Origin: Lachnospiraceae bacterium
GTDB taxonomy: Bacteria > Bacillota > Clostridia > Lachnospirales > Lachnospiraceae
DNA length: 64,000 nt
Direction of reading: 5' to 3'
Assembly (NCBI GenBank): GCA_024693135.1
Contig: JAILLN010000048.1
Location: 1 to 64,000, forward strand
The notes below the pieces were generated by a model that saw only the letters and a program-made list of their open reading frames with translations, was not told the DNA's origin and made no database searches. Below, piece by piece: positions 43,435-51,272 of this stretch. The position numbers and the translations under genes were made by a program. Positions within the stretch are counted from its first letter, which is position 1. Each line of letters opens with the position of its first letter.

Positions 43435-44556
43435 ATGCAGATCATCAGACACACCTTACCGGAGCTTTCCCTGGATTATCCCCTCGAAAAGCTTGGTCCG
43501 AAAGAAAAGATCCTGTGGCTCGATATCGAGACCACCGGCCTATCCCCGAAGAATGCATGCATTTATATGATCGGATGCGTTTATTTCCGGGATGGGAAAT
43601 ACCAGACTGTCCAGTTTATGGCAGATGACGTGGATGAAGAAGAGCAGGTGATCTATGAATTCTTCAATTTTGCCTCTTTCTTCTCCGTGCTTATTACCTA
43701 CAACGGAAATGCCTTCGACATCCCCTTCCTGTCCTACCGGTGCGCTTTTTACGACATGCCCTACCGCTTTGACGGCTTTACGGGCATCGACCTGTACAAA
43801 AGGCTCAGGGCCTATCAGGGGATCTTCACTCTGCCGGACTTAAAGCAGAAGACCGTGGAGGAGCTCATGGGCATCAGCCGCACGGACGACCGGTCCGGGC
43901 ATGAGCTCATCGGGATCTATGCCGAATATACCGTGCATCCGGAGGAGGACCTGCTCCATCTCCTCCTGCAGCATAATCACGACGATATCACGGGGCTTTT
44001 GAAGCTCACCCCCCTCCTCTCCTTCTCCGACCTTTTTTCCACGGCAGCGGTACGGGCGGAAAAAGCTGTCCGCAACCAATATAAGGATTACAACGGTGTC
44101 CAACGGAGCGAGCTCATCATCGAGTTTTCCTTCCCCCTTGAGGTGCCGGTCCCCGTCTCCTGCGGCTTTTCGGACCTCTACCTTACCCTGGGAGGAAACC
44201 GCGGGAAGCTCCGCGTCGCCATCTATACCGGGGTATTGAAGCATTTCTATCCGGATTATATGGATTATTATTATCTGCCGGAGGAAGACCGGGCCGTCCA
44301 CAAGTCGGTAGGGACCTTCGTGGACAAGAACCACCGGGTCCAGGCCAAGGCCTCGACCTGCTATACCAAGAAGCGCGGCTTCTTTCTGCCGCAATGGGAG
44401 GAGATCATTACCCCCGTTTTCTACGAAAACTACCGGGACCATACCATGTATTTCGAGCTCACGGAATCGGTCAAGAACGATCCGGCCCGTTTTTCACGCT
44501 ATGCCTCCCATCTGCTGAAGCTGATCGTAGCCCATTCTTCCTTAAAGGAGGCCTGA
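43435..44556 (+). CDS. YprB-like ribonuclease H-fold exonuclease
   Basis: A predicted 3'-5' exonuclease of the RNase H-like superfamily (YprB type). Acidic motifs are LWLDIETTGLSP, ITYNGNAFDIPFL and LQHNHDDITG, fitting a DEDD metal site. The C-terminal 180 residues are a separate alpha/beta region. It has 373 residues from the chosen ATG; another ATG lies 7 codons upstream. yprA, the usual helicase neighbour, is absent. Confidence 0.85.
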   Translation: MQIIRHTLPELSLDYPLEKLGPKEKILWLDIETTGLSPKNACIYMIGCVYFRDGKYQTVQFMADDVDEEEQVIYEFFNFASFFSVLITYNGNAFDIPFLSYRCAFYDMPYRFDGFTGIDLYKRLRAYQGIFTLPDLKQKTVEELMGISRTDDRSGHELIGIYAEYTVHPEEDLLHLLLQHNHDDITGLLKLTPLLSFSDLFSTAAVRAEKAVRNQYKDYNGVQRSELIIEFSFPLEVPVPVSCGFSDLYLTLGGNRGKLRVAIYTGVLKHFYPDYMDYYYLPEEDRAVHKSVGTFVDKNHRVQAKASTCYTKKRGFFLPQWEEIITPVFYENYRDHTMYFELTESVKNDPARFSRYASHLLKLIVAHSSLKEA

Positions 44557-44581
44557 TGCTTTTTCAGGCGGTGCCGCCCCG

Positions 44582-44914
44582 TCAGGTCATCCCCGCCATG
44601 GGATTGAATACCAGGCTCCCATCCAGGAAGTCTTTCATGGTCTTATCGGCATCTCCCGTCACTCCCCCGTAGACCTTCACTCCGGCTCCGGCAAAGGTGG
44701 ACCGGGCTCCCCGTCCGATCTGTCCGCAGATCACCACGTCTGTCTCCTGCCCCACGAGATACTCCGCTATGGACTGATACCAGTCCTGGCTTACCTTAAC
44801 GGACTGCTGCCTTATGATCTTTCCGTACTCGATATCATAGAGCCGGAATTCCTTCGCATTCCCAAAGGATTCCGAGACATGTCCGTCCTCATATGAAAGC
44901 GCCACTCTCTGCAT
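44582..44914 (-). CDS. NifX/NifB-type dinitrogenase iron-molybdenum cofactor domain protein
   Basis: A 110-residue single-domain protein: YEDGHVSESFGNAKEFRLYDI, ETDVVICGQIGRGARSTFAGAGVKVYGG and DADKTMKDFLDGSL match the family. Such stand-alone proteins are often linked to iron-sulfur cluster handling in anaerobes; no nif genes are nearby. GGGGAGG lies 7 bases before the ATG. It is convergent with the RNase H-like gene. Confidence 0.88.
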   Translation of the reverse strand: MQRVALSYEDGHVSESFGNAKEFRLYDIEYGKIIRQQSVKVSQDWYQSIAEYLVGQETDVVICGQIGRGARSTFAGAGVKVYGGVTGDADKTMKDFLDGSLVFNPMAGMT

Positions 44915-44955
44915 CTGCTTTCCTCCCCATGATCAACGTCTTCGATTTGGTCGTT

Positions 44956-45038
44956 CTGTTTTTGTTTGTATTTTGGTTCTGTGTGTATTTCTGTTTTTGT
45001 TTCTGCTTGTAATTCTGTTTTTGTTTCTGTTTGTAATT
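44956..45038. repeat. T-rich tandem repeat (24 bp)
   Basis: Two 24-bp units (44991-45014 and 45015-45038) of the form CTGTTTTTGTTTCTG ... TAATT differ by one base. Degenerate relatives run back to 44956. They are very T-rich in an otherwise GC-rich region, between the NifX-like and FliB-like genes. A 64-residue frame crosses them but encodes only low-complexity Lys/Gln. Confidence 0.8.
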
Positions 45039-45152
45039 TTTTTTGTTTCCTTCCGAATGAACCTCATCATAGCATATCCGCATCAGTTACTCAAATTTTC
45101 CGGCTTCCCGGAAATCTCCCTGCGGCAATGCCCTTTTCCGGCAGCTTCCCGG

Positions 45153-46316
45153 TCAGTATTCCTTCCCACATTCTCCGTAGAAATAATCCTGTCCCGCCTT
45201 TCCCATCCGCTTAAAGGTTCCGGGATTATGCCTCGCCCTCCTTTCTGCCACCGCGATCACATGGGCTTTTTCCAGTGAAGTCAGGTCTCTCCCCTCCTTC
45301 TTTCGCGACAGGGCCATGAGCTCCAGGATCAGGCTCCCGTCCACGATCCCCCTCAGCATCCACCGGGTAAAGCTGTAATCCTCATATATGCTGAAGCAGT
45401 ACTGGCACAGGCTGTACTCGATGTAACGGAGATAGTGGGCCAGGGCATCCGGCACTTCTTCCATATAAGCCCTAATGAGCCCTTCATGCTTTTTTTCGTT
45501 CTTTTCTGCCGCCTGCCCCCCATATTCAGCCAGATAAAACTGGCAGAGCGCATACAGATGGGGAGACTGCTTTTTCAGGGCACTGTTATAGAAGCAGTGG
45601 AACAATCCGTCCACAAAGCTGAAGGCACAGGGAAGGTATCCTTCTGCCTCCCCCTCATAGGCGGGAAGCTCCTGTGCCAGCTCCTCCATGGGTCTCAGAA
45701 GCAGGCCATAATCCCCACGGATGCAGGCATTCTGTGCCGCGTAGGAAAATCTCGGTATAAAGAGAAGCGCCTTGCCGGCGCTTTCCATGCTTCCCTTCTC
45801 TATGGCATCCTCCAAAAGGCGGATCATCCCCTCCCGCACCTGCTCCAGGCAGGCAAGGAAGTCCCCGTCTTCATTATTCCCGCTGGGCCTCACCTCCGGC
45901 GCATCCCCGATCTCTTCCGTAAACCCCATCCGTTCCGTCTCCGAAAGGAAAAGGGTGGCGGCATGGATGCAGGACAGATCCAGCCATCCGGCCGTATATT
46001 CCCCCATGTTTTCAAAAAGCCTCGGATACCGCCTGCAGACTTCCGGGATCCCTTTTATGCCCAGCTCTTTTTGCAGGCGGCACAGCCCGTCCCGGTCGTG
46101 ATATTCGCAGTCCTTATATCCCAGGGCAAATACCGGCTCCGGCCGGGTCATCTGGGAAAGCCTGAGCCTTGTCCCCAATATCCCCGGCAGGCTCTTATAA
46201 TACCTCCAGGTCTCATCATCCACCGGGACATTCCAGCCCTTGCAGCAGCTTGCGGGGCAGGCTCCTCCCAGGCATTCGAATTTCCGGTAGAAGGTATTGA
46301 CTCTAGCCGATGTCAT
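45153..46316 (-). CDS. FliB-like lysine N-methylase family protein
   Basis: It matches the FliB family: an N-terminal cysteine cluster (FECLGGACPASCCKGWNVPV), then CEYHDRDGLCRLQ and VCRRYPRLF, which suggest a bound iron-sulfur or metal site. FliB methylates lysines of flagellin in Salmonella. The length of 387 residues is typical. There are no flagellar genes in the window, so the target is open. It overlaps metA by 14 bp. Confidence 0.85.
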   Translation of the reverse strand: MTSARVNTFYRKFECLGGACPASCCKGWNVPVDDETWRYYKSLPGILGTRLRLSQMTRPEPVFALGYKDCEYHDRDGLCRLQKELGIKGIPEVCRRYPRLFENMGEYTAGWLDLSCIHAATLFLSETERMGFTEEIGDAPEVRPSGNNEDGDFLACLEQVREGMIRLLEDAIEKGSMESAGKALLFIPRFSYAAQNACIRGDYGLLLRPMEELAQELPAYEGEAEGYLPCAFSFVDGLFHCFYNSALKKQSPHLYALCQFYLAEYGGQAAEKNEKKHEGLIRAYMEEVPDALAHYLRYIEYSLCQYCFSIYEDYSFTRWMLRGIVDGSLILELMALSRKKEGRDLTSLEKAHVIAVAERRARHNPGTFKRMGKAGQDYFYGECGKEY

Positions 46317-47211
46317 AGGGGGTATCCTGATAGACGCAGTAATTCAGCCAATTGGTATAGAGATCGTTGGCATGGCTCCTCCACTGCAGGAAGGGTCTTT
46401 TTTCCGGGTCGTCCTCCGGATAATAGTTATAAGGCAGCTGGATGGGAATGCCTTTTTGCAGATCTCTCCGGTATTCCTGATCCAGGGTCATGCGGTCGTA
46501 TTCGGGATGTCCCATCACGAAGATCTGCTTTCCGCTTCCCGCGGTACAGAGGTACACGCCCGCAGCCTCCCCCACGGCCAGTACCTTCAAGGCTTCGCAG
46601 CCGTAGATCGCAGACGCCGCCACTTCCGTATACCGGGAATGCGGGGCGTAAAATACGTCATCAAAGCCTCTTACCAGGGGATCTCTGCGGTGCAGCACTC
46701 TATGGGGATATATGCCGAAGAGCTTCTGGGGCAGGGGCTTTTTGGGCAGGCCGTAATGGTAATAGAGGGCGGCCTGGGCTCCCCAGCACACATGGACCGT
46801 GGAAGTCACGTGGTCCTTGGTCCATTCGAAGATCTGCTTCAGCTCCTCCCAATAATCCACTTCTTCGTATTCCATGGTTTCCACCGGCGCTCCGGTGATG
46901 ATCATGCCGTCAAAGCGCTTTGCGGCTACTTCTTCCCAGTTCCGGTAGAACTGGTTCAGGTGGTTTGCCGAAACGTTTGTATGCACATGGCTTGCTACGG
47001 TGAGGAATTCGATATCGATCTGAAGCGGTGTATTGGATAGCTCCCGCAGCAGCTGAAGCTCTGTATCCTGCTTCAGGGGCATCAGGTTTAATATGCAGAT
47101 CCTTAAGGGGCGGATATCCTGATGGATCGACCGTTCCTCATCCATGACAAATATGTTTTCGTTTTCCAGCTGTCCTCTGGCCGGAAGATCCTGCTGTACC
47201 CGGATTGGCAT
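46303..47211 (-). CDS. metA: Homoserine O-acetyltransferase (MetA family)
   Basis: It activates homoserine for methionine synthesis. The catalytic cysteine is Cys142 in VHVCWGAQAALYYHYG, and the N-terminal core is ILNLMPLKQDTELQLLR. Residue 111 is glutamate (ITGAPVETMEYEEV). In this family Glu111 favours acetyl-CoA and Gly111, as in E. coli, succinyl-CoA (established), so acetyl transfer is predicted. The length is 302 residues. It lies between a lipoprotein gene (18 bp upstream) and the FliB-like gene. No SAM riboswitch or T-box is visible. Confidence 0.94.
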   Translation of the reverse strand: MPIRVQQDLPARGQLENENIFVMDEERSIHQDIRPLRICILNLMPLKQDTELQLLRELSNTPLQIDIEFLTVASHVHTNVSANHLNQFYRNWEEVAAKRFDGMIITGAPVETMEYEEVDYWEELKQIFEWTKDHVTSTVHVCWGAQAALYYHYGLPKKPLPQKLFGIYPHRVLHRRDPLVRGFDDVFYAPHSRYTEVAASAIYGCEALKVLAVGEAAGVYLCTAGSGKQIFVMGHPEYDRMTLDQEYRRDLQKGIPIQLPYNYYPEDDPEKRPFLQWRSHANDLYTNWLNYCVYQDTPYDIG

Positions 47212-47229
47212 TGGTCTGTCTCCTGTCTT

Positions 47230-48159
47230 TTACTGTTTCGGCATTTCGTATGTCAGCACGCCGTAGGGTTCTTCTGCATTAAAATCGATCTCGTTTCCCC
47301 CGGTGTTTTCTTCCACTCCCGGGATCGGTACATCCGGCATTTCCTGTGCCTGCTGGGCTTCCTGGCTTTCCTGGGTTTCTCCGCCTTCTGCCGCTCCCCC
47401 GCTTCCATCCAGTTTATATTCCGGCCTTCCCTCGGCGCTCCTTACGATCAGGCTCAGGTCGTTTATGGCATCTGCCTTGGAGGCTTCCACTTCGCTGATC
47501 AGCACGACATCGGTCTTGCCTCCTGCCGGGATCACATCGGAGTATTTCGACAGGTCGTTGGGCAGGATGGTCTGCTGGATGGGGTGTCTTTCTCCGTTGA
47601 TCTTGACCCTGAACTGGGGGCGTCCGCTCAATATATCGCAGAAGGTGTCGGTTTCCGCTGGGTTGCTCAGTTCAAAGTGCAGCACGACCAGGTGGTCTCC
47701 CGCGGCGGCGGTCATGCCCATGAATACGTCTCCCTCGACCTGTTTGGAGGGATAGGAATCGACTACTTCATAGCCTGTATATTTTATGCCGGTGCCCTCC
47801 AGGCCGATGGCTTCTTCTAAGGGCATGGCGGGCGCTTCTTCCGCCGTCTCTGATGTGCTTCCATCACCCAGGTCTCCCTCCGGCAGTTCCTCGTCCCCCA
47901 TCAGTCCCGCGGCTCTCTGCTGGGCGATGAAGTTCTTTTTTTTGACCTCAAGGTCTACCTGCTTCTGGTATTCCCATTTGACTTCCTCCACATCGGCCAG
48001 CCTGGAATTGGAATATTGGTTATGCTGTGAGAGGATGTCCGAGGAATAGTTGGCGACCCGCTTGCTGTCTTCTTCTGACAGCTCTACGGCTTCTCCGCAG
48101 CCGCAGGCCAGGTATGCTGTAATGGCGATCATTGCCCATATTGCCGTTGTTTTTTTCAT
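47230..48159 (-). CDS. Lipoprotein of unknown function
   Basis: A signal peptide with lipobox-like AYLACGCG at residues 15-22 predicts a membrane lipoprotein; the exact modified cysteine is unclear. A charged helical stretch (about 30-80), an acidic linker, then a beta-rich domain of about 120 residues (MTAAAGDHLVVLHFELSNP, FRVKINGERHPIQQTI, AGGKTDVVLISEV) follow, resembling DUF4352-type Ig-like domains. The C-terminus is Gln/Glu-rich. AAGGAGCAGG directly precedes the ATG. Six copies of a 22-bp repeat start 26 bp upstream, where the leader should be. Confidence 0.85.
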   Translation of the reverse strand: MKKTTAIWAMIAITAYLACGCGEAVELSEEDSKRVANYSSDILSQHNQYSNSRLADVEEVKWEYQKQVDLEVKKKNFIAQQRAAGLMGDEELPEGDLGDGSTSETAEEAPAMPLEEAIGLEGTGIKYTGYEVVDSYPSKQVEGDVFMGMTAAAGDHLVVLHFELSNPAETDTFCDILSGRPQFRVKINGERHPIQQTILPNDLSKYSDVIPAGGKTDVVLISEVEASKADAINDLSLIVRSAEGRPEYKLDGSGGAAEGGETQESQEAQQAQEMPDVPIPGVEENTGGNEIDFNAEEPYGVLTYEMPKQ

Positions 48160-48185
48160 TCCTGCTCCTTTTTAAGTTGTTCTTT

Positions 48186-48317
48186 AAGGCGCTCCGTCGG
48201 ATGCTTCAAGGCGCTCCGTCGGATGCTTCAAGGCGCTCCGTCGGATGCTTCAAGGCGCTCCGTCGGATGCCTCAAGGCGCTCCGTCGGATGCTTCAAGGC
48301 GCTCCGTCGGATGCCTA
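48186..48317. repeat. Tandem repeat, 22 bp x 6
   Basis: Six adjacent units of AAGGCGCTCCGTCGG + ATGCTTC; units 1, 2, 3 and 5 are identical, unit 4 has one change and unit 6 ends differently. The period is not a multiple of three, and there are no spacers, so it is neither coding nor CRISPR. It lies just upstream of the lipoprotein gene. Confidence 0.95.
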
Positions 48318-48330
48318 TTTTCGTCGCGCT

Positions 48331-48490
48331 CCGACCTCGCTAAGCTCAGCGTTCGTCTTATGACAAAATTTCGCTCGGCGCTGTTCTGGTCTTGCGCGTT
48401 TTTGTTTTTCGCAAGTCTATGGTCTATATGCGCAAGACCAGCCTTCGCACTCGCGAAATTTATAAGCCTCCGCTTCGCTAAGCGAGTCGG
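48331..48490. repeat. Nested imperfect inverted repeat, about 160 bp
   Basis: Three concentric arm pairs: 48331-48345 with 48477-48490 (imperfect), AAATTTCGC at 48366-48374 with GCGAAATTT at 48453-48461, and TGGTCTTGCGC at 48387-48397 with GCGCAAGACCA at 48430-48440. It would form a long cruciform or RNA hairpin. It resembles a small palindromic mobile element, but no target-site duplication is obvious. Confidence 0.7.
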
Positions 48491-48520
48491 GCTAAGTGCT
48501 CCGAAAACAGCCATCCGCCC

Positions 48521-48642
48521 GTCGCGCCAAACGAAAGCTACGGAGACTGGATCGGCATGTTGCGCCAAACGAAAGTCACGATGGCTGGATCGGCATGTTG
48601 CGTCAAACGAAAGTCACGGTTGCTGGATCAGGATGTCGCGCC
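48521..48642. repeat. Tandem repeat, 38 bp x 3 plus a partial copy
   Basis: Units at 48521-48558, 48559-48596 and 48597-48634 share GTTGCGCCAAACGAAAG and GGATCGGCAT. The first 8 bases of a fourth unit (48635-48642) lie inside the last codons of the histidine kinase. The third unit includes its stop codon. Confidence 0.85.
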
Positions 48643-50166
48643 GGCCGCCTCCAGCTCGAAGTAAAATTCTACTCCATCTTTATAGTTTACCACACCATAG
48701 TCCTGATTCATAGACTCCATGATGGCTTTTACGATGGATAGCCCCACTCCAGAGCCCCCCACCTCCCGGGTCCTGGCTTTATCGGCCTTGTAAAATTTCT
48801 CCCAGATGTGGTCCAGGGCTTCCTCGGGGATCGGCTGTCCCGTATTGTATACGGTGACTCTCACGGTCTTTTCTTTCTGTTCGATCCGCACTTCGATCTT
48901 TTTTTCGCCTCCGCAGTAGTGGACCGCATTGCTGTAGAAGTTGGTGAAGACTTCTTCTGCGCGGATCTCGTCTGCCCACACATAGGCCTGCTCCGGGGCT
49001 TTTAGCAAAGCCTCTGCACCGAACTGCTTCAGCATGATATCCGAGGACTGCATGATGTTTTGGATAAGCTCCACGATGTCGAACCGGGTATGCTGGATCG
49101 CTTCCGTGCCGAATTCCAACTGGTTCAATGTCAGGAGGTTTCGCACCAGTTTGTTCATCCGGTCTGCTTCATCGGCGATCACGTCGCAGTAGAATTCTCT
49201 GCTTTCCGGGTCGTCATTCACGTTGTCCTTAAGCCCCTCCGCATATCCCTGGATCAGGGCGATGGGGGTCTTCAGCTCATGGGAGACGTTGGAGATGAAT
49301 TCGCTGCGCATGCTCTCGATGGCTTCTTTCCGCTCGATGTCGCGCTTCAGTTCGTTATTGGCGGTTTTGAGTTCGGAGATGGTATGCTCCAGCTGACGGG
49401 ACATTTCGTTCATATGCTCTCCCAGGTCTCCCAGCTCGTTTTTGCCCCCGTCTGTATATCTTGCTTCGAAGTCCAGATGAGCCATGCGGTCGGACAGCTC
49501 CGATAGCTTCAGCACCGGATCCGTGATGGTCTTGGATATGCACCAGATCACGATGCCTCCAAGCAGGGTCATGCCCATGGCGATATAAAACAGGAAGGTA
49601 TTGGATATTTTTGCGCTTTCCCGGATGCTCTCCAACGGGGTCCTTAAAAAGACCACGCTGCTGTCTCCCACGGTCCCCCAGAGTTCGATATATTCCGCTG
49701 AGAACATGGGATCTGTGGACCGGGTGATCACATAGGCATCTGTCTGTCTGAGGATCTCGGCTTTTCTCTTTTTTTTCTTCTCTCCTTCTTCTCTTTCCAT
49801 GCCGTCTCCCCGGAATTCATTTCCAAAGATGTTCCAGAGCAGTCTGGAGATCAGCATCTGGGGCTCGTTGGTGGAGGAATACAGGATGTCGAAGGAGGAA
49901 TCGGCGATGACCACGTTCAGGTTTCCATTGGAGGCCAGCCGGGAGATCTCTCTCTTAAAGTCTTCCGAATCGCTGTCATAGGTCTCCAGGAGGTTTCCGG
50001 CCGACGTATAGGCTTTTTCCACTTCCTTTAGTTTTCGATTTACATAAAAATCTTTCAGGAAGAGGGTATCCACGAACCAGCTGATCACAAAGGTGGCGGA
50101 AAACAGCAGGATGAAGATCACGGCCAGTTGTACCCGTATGGAGTTTTGGAAGCGTTTCTTTTTCAT
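48628..50166 (-). CDS. Sensor histidine kinase (HAMP-HisKA-HATPase), orphan
   Basis: A membrane two-component kinase. TM1 is at about residues 12-33, an extracytoplasmic sensor region at 34-185, TM2 at 188-210 and HAMP at 212-265. HisKA has the phosphoacceptor histidine in FISNVSHELKTPIALIQGY. The ATPase has N-box EVFTNFYSNAVHY, GSGVGLSIVKAI and a preceding F-box. No response regulator is adjacent: a transcription terminator stands where it would be expected. The ATG at 50166 has only a weak AAGCAG box; the frame is open 11 codons further. The C-terminus runs into the 38-bp repeats. Confidence 0.9.
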   Translation of the reverse strand: MKKKRFQNSIRVQLAVIFILLFSATFVISWFVDTLFLKDFYVNRKLKEVEKAYTSAGNLLETYDSDSEDFKREISRLASNGNLNVVIADSSFDILYSSTNEPQMLISRLLWNIFGNEFRGDGMEREEGEKKKKRKAEILRQTDAYVITRSTDPMFSAEYIELWGTVGDSSVVFLRTPLESIRESAKISNTFLFYIAMGMTLLGGIVIWCISKTITDPVLKLSELSDRMAHLDFEARYTDGGKNELGDLGEHMNEMSRQLEHTISELKTANNELKRDIERKEAIESMRSEFISNVSHELKTPIALIQGYAEGLKDNVNDDPESREFYCDVIADEADRMNKLVRNLLTLNQLEFGTEAIQHTRFDIVELIQNIMQSSDIMLKQFGAEALLKAPEQAYVWADEIRAEEVFTNFYSNAVHYCGGEKKIEVRIEQKEKTVRVTVYNTGQPIPEEALDHIWEKFYKADKARTREVGGSGVGLSIVKAIMESMNQDYGVVNYKDGVEFYFELEAAGATS

Positions 50167-50195
50167 GTCTGCTTCAGTGTAAACCATAATTGTGT

Positions 50196-50232
50196 ACAAA
50201 AAAAGAAAACCGCCCGGATTTTTTGGGCGGCC
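50196..50232 (-). terminator. Terminator of the PfkB-like gene
   Basis: A CCGCCC/GGGCGG stem with an AAAAAATCC loop on the minus strand, followed by TTTTCTTTTTTT. It lies between the PfkB-like stop and the kinase start. Confidence 0.9.
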
Positions 50233-50244
50233 TTCCCATTTTTT

Positions 50245-51171
50245 TTATTCGTTCTGGCTATGCTCGCCCCAGATCAGCTTTCTCCACTGCTCCAGCTGGT
50301 CTGCCGTCATGAAGCCGTTGGAGGTGCCCATGTAGCCCACCTTATAGGATGCGAAGAGCATGGCGTTTTTGATGGCGGTAGCGGAATCATGGCACTCCTG
50401 ATAGGAATGCAGGAAGCAGGATACCAATGCGTTTCCGGCTCCTGCGGTATTCACCACGTCGTTGGTCTTTACGTTATTGTAATGGACTCGGATGTCCTTT
50501 GTCCTGTCATAGAGGATCAGGCCGTTTGCTCCCTGCCCCAGGATGATGATCTCTGTGCCATAGGTTTTTGCGATGCTGTCGATGAATTCGTAGGGATCTT
50601 CGGTGATGGTATCATCGCTGAAATACAGGATGGATGCCGCATCCAGGAAATCGGCGTTGTATTTTTCTTTTTCCCGGAAGAAGCTATGGATATTGGCCGC
50701 GATGGGCTTCCGGAATTCTTTTGCAATGGGGATGAAGGAGCGGCAGAAGTTCGCATTGGACAGCACCACCATGTCGCATTCGGCCACCATGGGCCGGACC
50801 ATGCTCATGCGGTATTCGGCATCTCTCAGATCCTTGATGTCTTCAAAGATCTGCTCTTTTCTCTCTTTGTCATAGAAGATGACCTGGGTCGGGGTCTCTT
50901 TCAGGACGGGCAGGATATAATCCGTGCTGATGGTTACCTCCCGGTCTCCCGGATTGAATACGCTCAGGTCTTGATTCCGCCCCACCACGGACAGGAGGTC
51001 CACTTGGTTTCCCAGCCATTTCAGGGCCAGGGTCTCATTGTAGGCATCTCCGCCGGGTGCCGTAAAGATGGATTCCGGCACGCTTCTTATCGGCTCAAAT
51101 CCTACGGGGATGCTGTCTACCTTGACGATGGTCTCGATCTGTGTAATGCCCGCAACCACAAATTTGCTCAT
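50245..51171 (-). CDS. PfkB/ribokinase-family protein with altered catalytic motif
   Basis: It has the ribokinase fold: VAGITQIETIVKVD at the N-terminus and the first signature APGGDAYNETLALKWLG. The second signature, usually DTTGAGDAF, reads NTAGAGNAL. The GAG anion hole remains, but the catalytic-base aspartate is asparagine. Sugar kinase activity is therefore uncertain. The length of 308 residues is typical. GGAGGGCAT precedes the ATG at 51171. It lies 101 bp behind the GH13 gene and ends in a strong terminator, probably as the last gene of that unit. Confidence 0.88.
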   Translation of the reverse strand: MSKFVVAGITQIETIVKVDSIPVGFEPIRSVPESIFTAPGGDAYNETLALKWLGNQVDLLSVVGRNQDLSVFNPGDREVTISTDYILPVLKETPTQVIFYDKERKEQIFEDIKDLRDAEYRMSMVRPMVAECDMVVLSNANFCRSFIPIAKEFRKPIAANIHSFFREKEKYNADFLDAASILYFSDDTITEDPYEFIDSIAKTYGTEIIILGQGANGLILYDRTKDIRVHYNNVKTNDVVNTAGAGNALVSCFLHSYQECHDSATAIKNAMLFASYKVGYMGTSNGFMTADQLEQWRKLIWGEHSQNE

Positions 51172-51272
51172 ATGCCCTCCATTTTCTAATGCCCGTTTCA
51201 TGCCGGATGTTTTTCGGTTTTTGGAACGGTTTCTTTTCCGCCGGTCAAGCCCCTATGAATGCTCTCATTCTA

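Noticed and set aside
44582-44914. Part of a nitrogenase cluster
   Set aside because: Single-domain NifX-like proteins are widespread in non-fixing anaerobes and no nif gene is nearby.
44889-45083. A 64-residue Lys/Gln-rich frame on the minus strand
   Set aside because: Low-complexity translation of T-rich repeats that overlaps the start of the NifX-like gene.
48186-48317. CRISPR array
   Set aside because: Units are directly adjacent with no spacers and no cas genes are in the window.
48132-48713. A 193-residue plus-strand frame across the repeat block
   Set aside because: Composed of 22-bp and 38-bp repeats read in shifting frames, overlapping two real genes on the other strand; no start site or family.
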